Source: Hippopus hippopus
Taxonomy: Eukaryota; Mollusca; Bivalvia; Cardiida; Cardiidae
Assembly: GCA_946811185.2 (NCBI GenBank)
Contig: OX328108.1
Coordinates: 5,541,501-5,605,500 of the forward strand
DNA: 64,000 bases
Direction of reading: 5' to 3'
How positions within the stretch are numbered: position 1 is the first letter of the stretch; the number at the start of each line of letters is the position of its first letter. The position numbers and the translations under genes are program-made. Below are positions 20,535-30,370 of this stretch, in pieces. The notes under the pieces were generated by a model. It was given only the letters and a program-made list of their open reading frames with translations, searched no databases and was not told where the DNA came from.

Positions 20535-20888
20535 AGGGAGGGTTAAATGCATCTGCTTAAAGCATCATACCAAGCAAGTCATCACATCAAATTATGGATC
20601 ATATAAAATCCATTTTGTCTATCAACAGGCTGAATCATGTGGTAAAACGGTTCTTTGACATCCAGAAAATTTACAAAATTACAGAAAGTTTTGACCTATG
20701 TCAGCCTGCATGGACTGTGAAAGGAAGGCTGACCTGGGTCAAAACATTTTTCTGTTTATAAATTTTCTACATCACCAAGGACCATTCTATCTCATGATTC
20801 CATCAGTTGATAGATAAAATGGATTTCAAGGATCCATAATTTTGTGATGACTAGGTTGGTGTAATACATCACAGAGATGCATTAAATC
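20535..20888. mobile_element. Family C double-armed (dimeric) copy
   Basis: Unlike the copies of about 240 bp, this one has both long arms: AATTATGGATCATATAAAATC to GACCTATGTCAGCCTGC, then GGCTGACCTGGGTCAAAAC, AAGGACCATTCTATCTCATG and GATGCATTAAATCCC. The whole 354 bp is an imperfect palindrome centred near 20715. Confidence 0.6.
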
Positions 20889-20922
20889 CCTGTTTACCAG
20901 AGCACAACTAAGGTTTTTTTAG

Positions 20923-21006
20923 TTGTACGGTCAGGTGGCAGGGGACTTGGAAACTTGTTCACGGCTGTGGACAAGTTTTCAAGTCCCCTGCCACCTGACC
21001 GTACAA
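20923..21006. other. 84-bp near-perfect hairpin
   Basis: Arms of 42 bp (TTGTACGGTCAGGTGGCAGG, GGACTTGG, ACTTGT) pair with about three mismatches and essentially no loop. It matches neither family A, B nor C. It lies between the dimeric family C copy and the inverted-repeat element at 21012. No U-tract follows that would make it a terminator. Confidence 0.8.
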
Positions 21007-21011
21007 TGGAT

Positions 21012-21395
21012 TTATTATACTGCAAAGTTTTACCATTCCAATGTGTGTTAAACGAAATTTACCCGGTTTTTTTTTTCCGTTTCAAAAATCGAATACACTG
21101 ACGATGTAAAATTTCCCTTCTGAGTACCCCAGTTCAATGAAAAATTCAATGAAAACTGACGTCACTGGGAAGTGATGTCACTGAAACCTTGGTAAAACGT
21201 GCAGTTTGGTGCATAATCTTGATGTTAATCTTGATAGATGCCGCCATTTTGGATGTTGTGTTGAAAGTGTAGTCATGTATACGGGGCTCCTGAAAGGGAA
21301 ACTGCTTTTACATTGTTTTTGCCAGTGTACATGATATATATGTTTGGGGCATATTATCCAATCAGATCATGAGAAATTTCTTTGCAGTATAATAA
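21012..21395. mobile_element. Inverted-repeat MITE of about 384 bp
   Basis: The termini TTATTATACTGCAAAG and CTTTGCAGTATAATAA are perfectly inverted. ATT lies outside both ends (a possible 3-bp duplication with ends at TATTATAC). The interior includes GACGTCACTGGGAAGTGATG. No reading frame of interest. A 3-bp duplication would fit a PIF/Harbinger-type element, as inference only. Confidence 0.6.
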
Positions 21396-21414
21396 TTTTT
21401 TCTATTAAATCTTG

Positions 21415-21577
21415 ACCAAATGCCACAAATTTTTATCTTGCCATTTTGAAAGAACTTGCAGACAACAAATTTAATGTAGCTGATATGGTGGAGTTTTTCT
21501 ATGAAAGGATTGAAAACACTGTGGAAAAAGGACTCCAATTTTTTTCAAAAGTCATAAGAGCACCTGGCAAAGGATTA
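21415..21577 (-). mobile_element. Family A, hairpin right arm deleted
   Basis: CATTTTGAAAGAACTTGCAG, AAAACACTGTGGAAAAAGG, then a jump to TTTTCAAAAGTCATAAG and GGCAAAGGATTAA. Confidence 0.55.
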
Positions 21578-21710
21578 ACCTTTAAAGTGCCTTTCACAAC
21601 TATTGTTGCCTTTACAGCCAGTGTAGATCAGGATCAGACTGCACAAAATGTGCAGTCTGATCGTTTATCTACACTGTCTGCTTTGCTGAGACACTCTTGA
21701 CAATAGCTAC
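21574..21710. mobile_element. Family B abutting family A
   Basis: It starts at the shared TTAA, TTAACCTTTAAAGTGCCTTTC, and its hairpin lies at about 21618-21678 (AGTGTAGATCAGGATCAGAC). The right end is not clear. Confidence 0.6.
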
Positions 21711-22075
21711 CTTCACATTGTTCTTATTAGCACTTTTTCCTTGAAGGGAAATATAAGTTGGGTTTATACAGTGCCCAAAGGGTTAAACTTGCCAAACAGC
21801 TAACTTTTTCAGTACTTTGATTCCCAGCATTTTTTTTTTTTGGAACAAAGAGAAAAATTTCAACAGCATGGATTAAAAAGAATGAAAGGATAGCATGGTC
21901 AAGGTTTTGAAAGGTTGTATTGAGTGAATGATTAGAGTCTTTCATGGTGATATTTGAGGGAGCTACCCTTGGTTGGTCATTGATAGCATTTAAATTAAGG
22001 TGGACCCTTAACCTTAAATCTGAATTTTATTTTAATATTTTGTTTAATTGAACTGTTTGAGCTCATGTGGCATTT
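21711..22075. other. Unassigned stretch
   Basis: AT-rich with a T-run at 21830-21841. No recognised element. Confidence 0.45.
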
Positions 22076-22108
22076 TAATCCTTTATCACACAATCCCATG
22101 TTTTAAAG
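22076..22108 (+). mobile_element. Family A left-end stub
   Basis: TTTAATCCTTTATCACACAATC and CCCATGTTTTAAAG, cut by the SINE. Confidence 0.5.
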
Positions 22109-22413
22109 TTGATTGATTGTTTGGTGTTTAATGCCATTTTCAACATTATTTCAGTTATATCGCAGAGGCCAGTGCACTTATCCATGCTTTCCTGGAGTCT
22201 CTTACCAGTGCTCAGCACAATTTTTTTTTCCAAGCCACTGTCTGCTTTCCCACATAACCATCGTCAAGACAATGGTTGGCGTTGGGAGAGGAATGAACCC
22301 TGTTGCAATGACTATCATCAGTCCTTGGAAAGAAATTGACCAAGCCAGGGAGCAAACCGCGACCCCCTGTTCCCAAGTCCCGCACACTAACGACTGATCT
22401 ACGGGGGCTCGGC
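22109..22413 (-). mobile_element. tRNA-headed SINE, full length
   Basis: On the minus strand: CGAGCCCCCGTAGATCAGTCG, GCGGTTTGCTCCC (diverged B-box), body, and tail AAACACCAAACAATCAATCA. The tail side abuts the family A stub. Confidence 0.75.
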
Positions 22414-22477
22414 CGTGTTTTAAGTTCCCTAAGGTTTATTTGTCAGCCTGTGATAGTTCCAGTTTCACCAGGTTTTG

Positions 22478-22967
22478 TATGCTCAGGCAAAAGGGGGCTT
22501 TACTCTTTTTCAAACAACAAAACTTTAGACTTGACCAAATTGAAAATATTCGCATATGACTAATCAAATATAGCTCAAATGATGATTTCTGTCTTTGATA
22601 GGGTAGAAAACATTGTGGGAAAAGGAGAAAATGCTGGTTTCCAGCATTTTCTCGTTTTCCTACAATATTTTCAAAAGCCTTTTCTTTCAGGATCGTTCAA
22701 AATTGGGACTGTGTGGTGAAGAATTTATGCATCTCTGTGATGCATGATGCATTATACCAAGCAAGTCATCACATAAATATGAATCCATTATTCCCATTTT
22801 GTCTAACAAATGACTGAATCATAAAGCAGAATGGTCCTTGGACATGCAGAAAATTGACTATAGACAAAAAGTGAAGTCCAGGTCAGCTAGCATGGACTGT
22901 GCAGGCTGACCTGGGTTGATACTTTTAGCAGATGCATTAAGCCCCCTTCTCACAGAGCATGGCTCAT
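22478..22967. mobile_element. Family C split by family A, second case
   Basis: TATGCTCAGGCAAAAGGGGGC, then family A (22500-22729), then TGCATCTCTGTGATGCATG to CCCCCTTCTCACAGAGCATG. The insertion point is the same position of family C as at 644-872. Confidence 0.7.
22500..22729 (-). mobile_element. Family A inserted in family C
   Basis: TTTACTCTTTTTCAAACAAC to GTGTGGTGAAGAATTTA. Both TTAAs have one change, consistent with age. Same orientation as the copy at 644-872. Confidence 0.7.
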
Positions 22968-22993
22968 CATTATATTATTCTTTTTCTTTTCAG

Positions 22994-23038
22994 GATTCCA
23001 GCCCAGTCTATAAGCTCGTACATCAGGGAATAAGTTAA
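22994..23038 (+). other. Candidate terminal exon 1
   Basis: A pyrimidine tract and acceptor (TTCTTTTTCTTTTCAG, ending 22993) precede a 14-codon frame, DSSPVYKLVHQGIS, then TAA. No homologue is recognised and the frame is short, so this may be chance. Confidence 0.2.
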
Positions 23039-23141
23039 TCAAAACAATGCAGTCTGGGAACTGTTTATTGTCACGAAGAAATGAGCAAATTTATGTTTTA
23101 TTGAAAATGCTAAATAATTACTGTTTTTTTATCTGTTGTAG

Positions 23142-23225
23142 CAAACTTTCAAGCAAGATGACGGACTATTATTTGCACAAGAGCTTTTGCTGTCCAGGGA
23201 TTACTACATTTGTTTGTATTTCTAA
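23142..23225 (+). other. Candidate terminal exon 2
   Basis: An acceptor with a long T tract (CTGTTTTTTTATCTGTTGTAG, AG at 23140-23141) is followed by 27 codons with protein-like composition (KQDDGLLFAQELLLSRDYY) and a TAA at 23223-23225. It is outside all recognised repeats. The gene it would belong to is not visible. Confidence 0.3.
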
Positions 23226-23257
23226 GAACCAGATGGTTTAAGTATTCTTAATCCTCA

Positions 23258-23393
23258 TTTAGATAGGGTTAAAAAATATTGTTTGAAAAGGAAAAAATGC
23301 TGGTTACCAGCATTTTCTCCTTTTCCTACAATGTTTTCAAAAGCTTTCTTTTTCAAGGTTGTTAAACCATGAAATTAATTGGTAAAAAATTAA
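23258..23393 (-). mobile_element. Family A, right part
   Basis: GATAGGGTTAAAAAATATTG, the core, then TTGGTAAAAAATTAA. Confidence 0.6.
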
Positions 23394-23502
23394 TGAAAAG
23401 AAATCCAGTGTTTGAATACATCACAAAATAACCAACCCCCTGTAGCCATGGAGTTTGTTCTGAGAGGAGATAGATCTTCTGTAAAAGGTTTTACATGTAA
23501 AT

Positions 23503-23755
23503 GAGTCATGCTTTGGCAAAAGAGGGTTTAATGCATCTTTGTGACTCATTATACCAAGCAAGACATCACATAATTATGGGTCCATAAAATCCATTTTGTC
23601 TAGACAACTGACTGAGTCATGAGGTTGAAAGGTCCTTTGACTTCAAGAAATTTTACAATTGGCAAAAAATATCAACAAGTCAGCCTGCGCAGGCTGACAT
23701 GGGACGAAACTTTTTGCATATGCATTTGTCCCCCTTTTCACAGGGCATGACTCAT
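23503..23755. mobile_element. Family C, copy
   Basis: GAGTCATGCTTTGGCAAAAG to CCCCTTTTCACAGGGCATGA. The palindrome is shortened to AGTCAGCCTGCGCAGGCTGA, a perfect inverted repeat without a spacer. Confidence 0.7.
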
Positions 23756-23871
23756 ATTTTCTGTTTTATGAAAAATTCTTAATTAGCACTTTCATTTAAC
23801 AAATAAGTACAAATTTCAAAATGGCATTACATTTCCACTTGATACCCCTTTCACCATCTTTCCTTACTAAG

Positions 23872-24003
23872 GGACAAAGTTTATATAGGATAGATGACAT
23901 GTTTAGTCATCTATGTGGTATAGACACAAACTTTAGCGAGTGTCCATATCACTTAGACGATCCTACAAGCTGTCTATCTGACCAAGACAACATGGAAAGT
24001 TAA
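23872..24003 (+). other. Candidate terminal exon 3
   Basis: The acceptor-like CCATCTTTCCTTACTAAG ends at 23871. The following 43 codons (43 residues, including FSHLCGIDTNFSECPYHLDD and ending SDQDNMES) stop at TAA 24001-24003. The acidic, non-repetitive composition looks like a protein C-terminus. AATAAA-type motifs occur from about 24510. It could also be an ORF from the ATG at 23821. No family recognised. Confidence 0.35.
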
Positions 24004-24146
24004 AGCAATGTATATGCCATATATATAGACTAAATACAGATGGCTGATTGGCTAATGTATCGTAACCACTGGTCTTACTCAGAATATATACTAAGGCTCA
24101 TCATCTAATTGGCTGTGACAGTCTGTCTCAGGTTACTCAAGAGTGT

Positions 24147-24418
24147 CACTTAAAGAGAGGTAGTCTCTATGTAGAGTTGTCATTATTGGCACATGTGGTC
24201 AGTGTCACAGTGGTGGGATGGTGTGAAGTTGAGGACATCAAAGTGCTGTATTGGGTCACCTGTCATCGTGTACTTGTCCATGACTTAAAGAGAGGTAGTT
24301 TCTGTGTAGAGGTGTCATTATTATACATGTGGTCAGTATCACAGTGGTGGGATGGTGTGAAGTTGAGGACATCTAAGTGCTGTATTGTGTCACCTGTCAT
24401 TATGTACTTGTCCATGAC
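24147..24418. repeat. Two-copy tandem duplication of about 134 bp
   Basis: CACAGTGGTGGGATGGTGTG, AAGTTGAGGACATC and CACCTGTCAT occur in both units, which start near 24151 and 24286 with few differences. The duplication is recent. Confidence 0.85.
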
Positions 24419-24543
24419 ATTATTCTACCTAGTAAATGGTACAAACAAAATTTCCTCAAGCCTTGTTACATGAATGTTAAACAGACAACTAACTAAATAG
24501 ATAAATGAATGAATAAATAAATAAATATATATATAAATAAATT

Positions 24544-24808
24544 AATGAGTGGCACACTGGGTAAAGGAAGTTCAATGCATCTCTGTATCAATTTTACCAA
24601 ACAAGTTTTCACATGATTATGGATCAATAAAATCTATATTAACTAACAACCAATGAATCATGAAGTAGGAGGACCTTGGACATGCAGAAAATACTAAAAG
24701 CAGAAAGGTTTGATCCATGTCAACATGTGGGGAGTCTGCAGGCTGATATGGGTCAATACCTTTTGTAGATGCACATAAACCCCCTTTTCACAGAGCATAA
24801 CTCGTATC
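24544..24808. mobile_element. Family C, diverged copy
   Basis: ATGAGTGGCACACTGGGTAAA to CCCCCTTTTCACAGAGCATA. Confidence 0.6.
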
Positions 24809-24854
24809 TGTATAAAAGTATGGATGATTGAAATAAACAGAGGTTTAGAAATGA

Positions 24855-25166
24855 ATACTTACTGAAACATTATAGGAAAAGGATGAAATTCTCATATGGA
24901 GACATTTCAGCTTTTTCTGCAGTGTTTTCAAAATTGGTTTGCTGTAAGTCAAAAAATGTTGCCCTATGGGAGTAAAGTTTTCACTCTTTTCCAGCTGACA
25001 AAAACTAACACCTCAAATTGAATGAATTTTCGGAAGAATGAGTAAAAAACATTGTGGGAAAAGGAGAAAACGCTGGTTACCAGCATTTTCTCCTTTTCTC
25101 ACAATGTTTTTAAGAACCATCTTATTCAGGGTTGTTAAGACACAGGATTGTTTTGTCAAGGGTTAA
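24855..25166 (-). mobile_element. Family A, one remnant and one copy
   Basis: 24855-24945 is a decayed core (ATAGGAAAAGGATGAAATTC). 24991-25166 is a copy with ACTCTTTTCCAGCTGAC, a clean core at about 25049-25110 and the end TCAAGGGTTAA. Confidence 0.6.
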
Positions 25167-25276
25167 ACAGAAAAACAAAGACGGAAAAAAAGGCGGCAAA
25201 AAGTATTGAATGGAGGATTTCGTTCCACTGTATTAACACTATCACCATAATAGTAACTCAAGCCCATTCATAGGAT

Positions 25277-25502
25277 TTAACACTTTACCAGATGACAAAA
25301 TTTAAGCCTTGTCCAAATTGAAAGCATTTGCAGACGACAGTTTCAATGTGGCTCAAATGGTGCAACTTTTCTTTGATAGAGTAGAAAACATTGTGGAAAA
25401 AGTAGAAAATGCTGGTAACCAGCATTTTCTCCTTTTTCCACAATGTTTTCAAAAGGCTTATTTCATAGGGTCGTTAAAAGTCTGCATTGTGCAGGAAAGG
25501 GC
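25277..25502 (-). mobile_element. Family A, complete
   Basis: TTAACACTTTACCAGATGAC to GTGCAGGAAAGGGCTA. Confidence 0.7.
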
Positions 25503-26454
25503 TATATTTAGGTTTCAATAAACTAGAATAAAATGAGACCCTTCTTCAAAAATGTACAGCTTTGGGACCTTTCCAAGTTTAAAACAGATTACAATGTTAA
25601 ATCAAAGTTAATGTAGTTTTAATGAACAATTAAGAGCCAAAATTCAAAACAGCTCCGCAACAGTTTTGATGCATATTTTCCCTGCAGATTTTGCTTTTGT
25701 TATGCAGACCAAATTAAGACTGTTGTCTGCTTTTGAATTTTGAAAATGAGTGTCGAGTTTAAAAAAAAAAGTGAAGGAAGGCTTTAAATCGTTGACCTAG
25801 ATAGAGGTGTGTTGTTTTTGAGGTTAAAGAGAGGGAAAAAACATGTGCTGTTTATTCTGCAAACAGAGCAGATTTCCATGGAATTTTATGAAGATTAATA
25901 GTTTGATAGATTAAAAGCTTGGGAAAAGAGTGGATTTTTAAAAAAAAAAATATTTTGTAAGACTTTATTAGACAACATAGTGGATTTTATTGGATTTTCT
26001 GGCAAGCACATGTGAAATGAGTATACTGTTTAACAAGCAGATCTGTTCAAATTTTTGAAATATTACAGAATTTTCAAACTTTATATTTAAGTGAAATTGT
26101 CAACATAAGAGCAGTTTCCTATAAGGAAAGAAGGAAAATCAAAGGAGTGAAAGTACTTGAACTCAGGAAACTTACAAGCGTTACTGATTGGCCAATTCAA
26201 GAATGATAAAGCTCTGTGACACAAGATAAGGCTCTTGATCAGATAGGGAACTGACGAGGACCAAATTTCTGGAAAGTTTAAGAGTGGATTATGACAATCA
26301 ACCTCAGCATCGTGGATTAAAGGCTGGTTAAAAGGTCAGATTGTGGACAGAAAGGGCATCTCAGGCTACCAGACTAACAGTCCATTATGTAAGTACAATT
26401 TGTCGATTTTTGTCACTTTTTATCTTATAACTCTTATCCTGCTAAATAACTAAC
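25503..26454 (+). other. Mostly unique stretch with a possible 5' exon
   Basis: This is the longest stretch without recognised repeats in the first half. ATTGGCCAAT (a doubled CCAAT box) is at 26187-26196. A strong splice donor ATTAT/GTAAGTAC follows, with the exon end at 26398. The sequence between has no long reading frame, so it would be a non-coding first exon. This is speculative. Confidence 0.25.
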
Positions 26455-26638
26455 ATGAAACTTACAAGGTGATAGTAAAAACCCAAATGTTGCTATTTCA
26501 AAGGTATCTTTTGGGGTAAAGTAGATCTTTATCAGACAGTGTAGATCCAAGATCAGACTGCACAATCTGTGCAGTCTGATCTTGATCTGCACAGTCTGCA
26601 AAGGGTCAGTTAGTCCTGCTTAGCAGCCTAAGGATTAA
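26455..26638. mobile_element. Family B
   Basis: The hairpin at about 26537-26601 (AGTGTAGATCCAAGATCAGA) and the right end CCTAAGGATTAA, shared with the next family A. The left boundary is uncertain. Confidence 0.6.
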
Positions 26639-26858
26639 CTCTTTACTACACAAGAAAAATGTAGACTAGTCCGAATTGAAAGCATTTGCAGGCAGCAATT
26701 TAAATGTGACTGAAATGATGGAATTTGTTTTTGATAGTGTAGAAAACATTGTGAGAAAAGGAGAAAATGCTGGCTACCAACATTTTTTTTCCCATAATGT
26801 TTATTAAAGGTTTCTTCCTCAGGGTTGTTTAAGTCGGAATCGTGTGGTAAAGGGTTAA
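26635..26858 (-). mobile_element. Family A, complete
   Basis: TTAACTCTTTACTACACAAG to GTGTGGTAAAGGGTTAA. The hairpin right arm is shortened. Confidence 0.7.
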
Positions 26859-27178
26859 CCCTTTAACAGTTACAATATTTTAGGCTTTTTTAACTCAAAA
26901 TTATTTCCAGGCTCAAACCGAGGGCCTCCAGGTCAAGAGTGCTACACTTTCCCACTTAGCCAGACCAGAGTACAAAGTTAAGACTAGTCAAAAATGAAAG
27001 CATTTGCATACCACAAATTATATCTGGCTCTGATGGTTGCATTTGGCTCTGATGAGGTTGAAAACATTGTGGGAAAAGGAGAAAATGCTGGTTACCAGCA
27101 TTTTCTCCTTTTCCCACAATGTTTTCAAAAGGCTTCTTTCTTAGGGCGTTAAAAGTTGGCATCGTGTGGTAAAGGGTA
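26855..27178 (-). mobile_element. Family A split by a SINE fragment
   Basis: It shares its first TTAA with the preceding copy. The arms are interrupted at about 26895-26972 by a SINE head. The core at about 27067-27127 is a near-perfect hairpin. The end GTGTGGTAAAGGG is followed by TAAAGGG. Confidence 0.65.
26895..26972 (-). mobile_element. SINE head fragment
   Basis: CAGGCTCAAACCGAGGGCCTC and CAGGTCAAGAGTGCTACAC read on the minus strand as an A-box/B-box head (GGTTTGAGCC). It is the same subfamily as 43914-44152. Confidence 0.6.
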
Positions 27179-27340
27179 AAGGGATTGAAATGTGCTATTT
27201 TGGATGTAATGTTATATTTGTAAGGTAAATATGTGATATTTGCATTAGGAAAATAGAACTGTTTGACCACAAACTAGAACTAGATTGTTCACAAATATCT
27301 GCTGATTGGTTACCCCTCGCAATATACAGAACAACGAAGG

Positions 27341-27558
27341 TTAACCTTTTAACACACAAACCGGAAATTTTGGGACCCTGAAAAAAAAAAAGCTTTTGTA
27401 AAAATTTTGGGAAAAGGAGAAAATGCTGGTAACCAGCATTTTTCTCCTTTGCCCAAAATATTTTCCACCCTTTCAAAGGCAATTTTCACTGTTTGAGCCA
27501 TATTTAATTTGTCATCTGCAAATGCTTTAGATTTGGACAGGTTCAAAATTTGTCTAAT
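27341..27558 (+). mobile_element. Family A, right end missing
   Basis: TTAACCTTTTAACACACAAAC, core, then TTTGGACAGGTTCAAAATTTG. Confidence 0.65.
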
Positions 27559-28046
27559 CCATTTGATATTCCTAAGGGAATGAATTATACACAATGAATT
27601 TAATTTTAAAAATCACATGGGGGAGGAGGAAAATAGAATGGCAGGTAAAAGAAGTATTATGGATCCAAAAATTAGCTATGGTCTTTCAGAATGGCTGCAA
27701 TGTGAAGAACAGTTTTAGGATTCTACCAACCGTATTACTGTGACAGTTTGGCGCCAAATGATGTCAGAGAGCCAAAAACCATCAATGCACTAAATGTCGT
27801 AAATGACGTTGAATAATGGTGAAAATTGTCACAAAATGTAGAAGGCATTCATTTCGTGTTGGATTTCTTGATGAAAGCCAAAATATTGAAAACAGAGTTA
27901 ACGTTTTTTAATTATGCAAAATTTTGTTGTTTGGTAAAGAGTTTGATAAACAGATGCACTTAATGGGCTTTCTGATCCTGGACTTACTGTTTCCTATATG
28001 TGGTACCATATTGTGGACAAACCAGCAATAAAATTACAGCATTTTA
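27559..28046. other. Mostly unassigned stretch
   Basis: Only a family A right-end scrap is seen at about 27912-27942 (AAAATTTTGTTGTTTGGTAAA). CTGTGACAGTTTGGCGCC near 27738 is locally GC-richer, but no gene is evident. Confidence 0.4.
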
Positions 28047-28180
28047 CTTGTTATGAAACATCCAAATTTTAGACCTGGCCAAATTGAAAGAATTTGCAGA
28101 CAAAAATTAAATCTGGCTCAAAAGATGAGATTTCTCTGTGAAAGGCCAGGAAACGTGAGCAAAGTTTCAAAAGTTTAGAA
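28047..28180 (-). mobile_element. Family A, degraded
   Basis: AAATTTTAGACCTGGCCAAA and GAATTTGCAGACAAAAATTA; the core is lost. Confidence 0.5.
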
Positions 28181-28217
28181 AAACCCCTCTTCTTTTGCAG
28201 TGCTATTGTTATATACC

Positions 28218-28437
28218 CAATTCTACCAGGTGATAAAATTTTAGAATTGTTCTAATTGTAAGCATTTGCAGACAACATATTGACTTTTTATCAAACATCT
28301 GTGCTTCATCAACGCTGAAGAGAAAAGGCGTTCTTAAACATTTTTGGACAAAGAGAAAAAGATGGTAACTAGCATTTTCCTCTTTTCTCACACTGTTTTC
28401 TACCAGTTTTAAGACAACTCTCATCATTTTAATCCCA
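28218..28437. mobile_element. Family A with right-type arms on both sides
   Basis: It starts with a '-' type arm (AAATTTTAGAATTGTTC, GCATTTGCAGACAACATATT), crosses a decayed core and continues with '+' type right-arm sequence (CTACCAGTTTTAAGACAAC). It is cut by the next copy. Confidence 0.45.
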
Positions 28438-28438
28438 T

Positions 28439-28666
28439 TTAACCATTACCACACATTCCCGAGTTTCAACAACCCTGAAAGAGAAGGTTTTTAAAAGCAT
28501 TGAGGGAAAAGTTGAAAATGCTGGTAAAAACATTTCCCTGATTGTGCAAAATTGTTTTCAAGTCTATCAAAGACAAGAATCATCATTTGAGCTACATTTA
28601 ATTTGTCGTCTGCAAATGCCTTCCACTTGGGCCTGTCCAAAATTTTGTTAAATGGTAAAGGGTCAA
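28439..28666 (+). mobile_element. Family A, complete
   Basis: TTAACCATTACCACACATTC to AATGGTAAAGGGTCAA. The core is badly mismatched. Confidence 0.65.
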
Positions 28667-28762
28667 TTTATTGTTTGAAAATCCTTTCATGTCAAAAGAT
28701 TCTTAATTTTTGTGTTTGGAAAAAACTTACATGTGGTTCAAATTAAGTAAATTTGCTTTTTC

Positions 28763-28864
28763 AGGTTAGAAAACTTTGTGGGAAAAAAAGAGACAGTTCT
28801 GGTAACCAGCATTTTCTCCTTTACCCACAATGTTTTCAAAGGCTTTCTTCGTCAGGGTTGTTAA
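28763..28864 (-). mobile_element. Family A, right half
   Basis: GGTTAGAAAACTTTGTGGG, the core, and CGTCAGGGTTGTTAA, whose TTAA opens the next copy. Confidence 0.55.
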
Positions 28865-29803
28865 CCCTTTACCTAACAATTATGACTTTTAACCACCCTT
28901 AGTAATAGGCCATTTGAAAACATTGTTGGAAAAGGAGAAAATGCTGGTAACCAGCATTTTCTCCTTTTCCCACAATGTTTTCTAACCTATCATAGACATT
29001 TTCCACCATTTCATTCACATTTGGTTTGTCGTCTGCAAATGCCTTCCATTTTGACGAGTCTAAGATTTTGTCATCTGGTAAAGAGTTATAACTCCTGATT
29101 GTTTGGAAAGGGTTTAAACCCGGAAAAGAGCAACTTTCCTTATTTCCAATTAAGTGTTTTGGAAATAGATTGAAAGTTTTGGGATGTTGTGTGATTAAAT
29201 TTTAAACACCTTAACTCTGAACCATACAGTTTCTAGTTTTAGCTACCCCTTAGTAAAAGAAGGCTTTTGAAAACATTGTGTTGTGGGGAAAGGAGAAAAT
29301 GCTGGTAACCAGCATTTTCTCCTTTTTCCAACAATATTTTCTACCTTTTCAAAGACAAACTTCATCATCTGAACCAAATTTAAATTGTCGTCTGCAAGTG
29401 CTTTCAATTTGGACAAGTCTAAGATTTTGTGGTCCGGAAAAGAGTTAAAATGCCTGATTGTTTTGAAAAGTGTTAAACCGAGCAAAAGAACAAGTTTTAT
29501 TATTTTTAGATTTTAAGTGTTCAGAAAATAAGTGAAAGTTTTGCAATGTTGTGTGATTAACTTTTACTGTCTCAACTCTTTACCTCACAGTCCCTAGTTT
29601 TAAAGACCTCCAAGAGAAAGAAGGCTTTTGAAAACATTGTGGGAAAAAGGAGAAAATGCTGGTAACCAGCATTTTTTCCTTTTACCACAATGTTTTCTAC
29701 CCTTTCCAAAACAAGTTTCACCATCAGAGCCTAATTTGAATTGTCGTCTGCAAATGGTTTCAATTTGTACAAGTCTGAAATTTTTCATTTTGTAAAGAGG
29801 TAA
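28861..29803 (+). repeat. Tandem triplication of family A plus spacer
   Basis: Three family A copies in the same orientation (28861-29088, 29211-29448, 29572-29803) are spaced about 350-362 bp apart. The spacers are homologous: GTTTTGGGATGTTGTGTGAT near 29176 and GTTTTGCAATGTTGTGTGAT near 29539, each preceded by AAGTGTT and a GGAAAG/GAAAAG-GTTAAAC block. The unit that was copied is therefore element plus flank, not the element alone. This points to segmental duplication, not transposition. Confidence 0.75.
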
Positions 29804-29888
29804 TTGAATTTGCAGAAAACTGCCTTGTAAAATGTGGGTAATCAACAGCAATTTACTATTAGAGTGGTGAATAAACCCACTTTGCATT

Positions 29889-30091
29889 TTAACCTTATAC
29901 CATACAAGTTTTAAAGACCTTGAGAATGAAGCCTGTTGAAAACATTGTGGAAACAGCATTTTCTCCTTTTTCCACAATGTTATCTACCCTATCAAAGACA
30001 AATTCAGTCATTTGAGACATGTTTCAATTGTCGTCTGCAAATGCTTTCATTTTGTACAAGTCTGCTTTTTTGTTGCGTGCTAAAGAGTTTG
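29889..30091 (+). mobile_element. Family A, hairpin left arm deleted
   Basis: TTAACCTTATACCATACAAG to GTGCTAAAGAGTTT. The core begins GTGGAAACAGCATTTTCTCC. Confidence 0.6.
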
Positions 30092-30151
30092 GACATGAAA
30101 TAAAGCCAAAACATTACGATAATTTTCAGATTGCTTTTTTTCAGAACAAAG

Positions 30152-30335
30152 TAGACAGTGTAGATCAAAGATCAGACCATATTCCCTGCATTCTGATCTT
30201 GATTGACACTGGTCGCAAAAACAACAATAGGTGTGAAATAGACCTAAACTCTTGACCACACAATAAAATTTTAGACTCGTCCAAATTGAAAGCATTTGCA
30301 GATGACAATTTAAATGTGGCTGTTAGTACTTCAGA
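30152..30335. mobile_element. Family B followed by a family A left end
   Basis: 30152-30247: hairpin AGTGTAGATCAAAGATCAGA. 30244-30335: TAAACTCTTGACCACACAAT and GCATTTGCAGATGACAATTT without a core. Confidence 0.55.
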
Positions 30336-30370
30336 AATTTACTTTAAACTCAGAGTAGATGTGAACTTGC

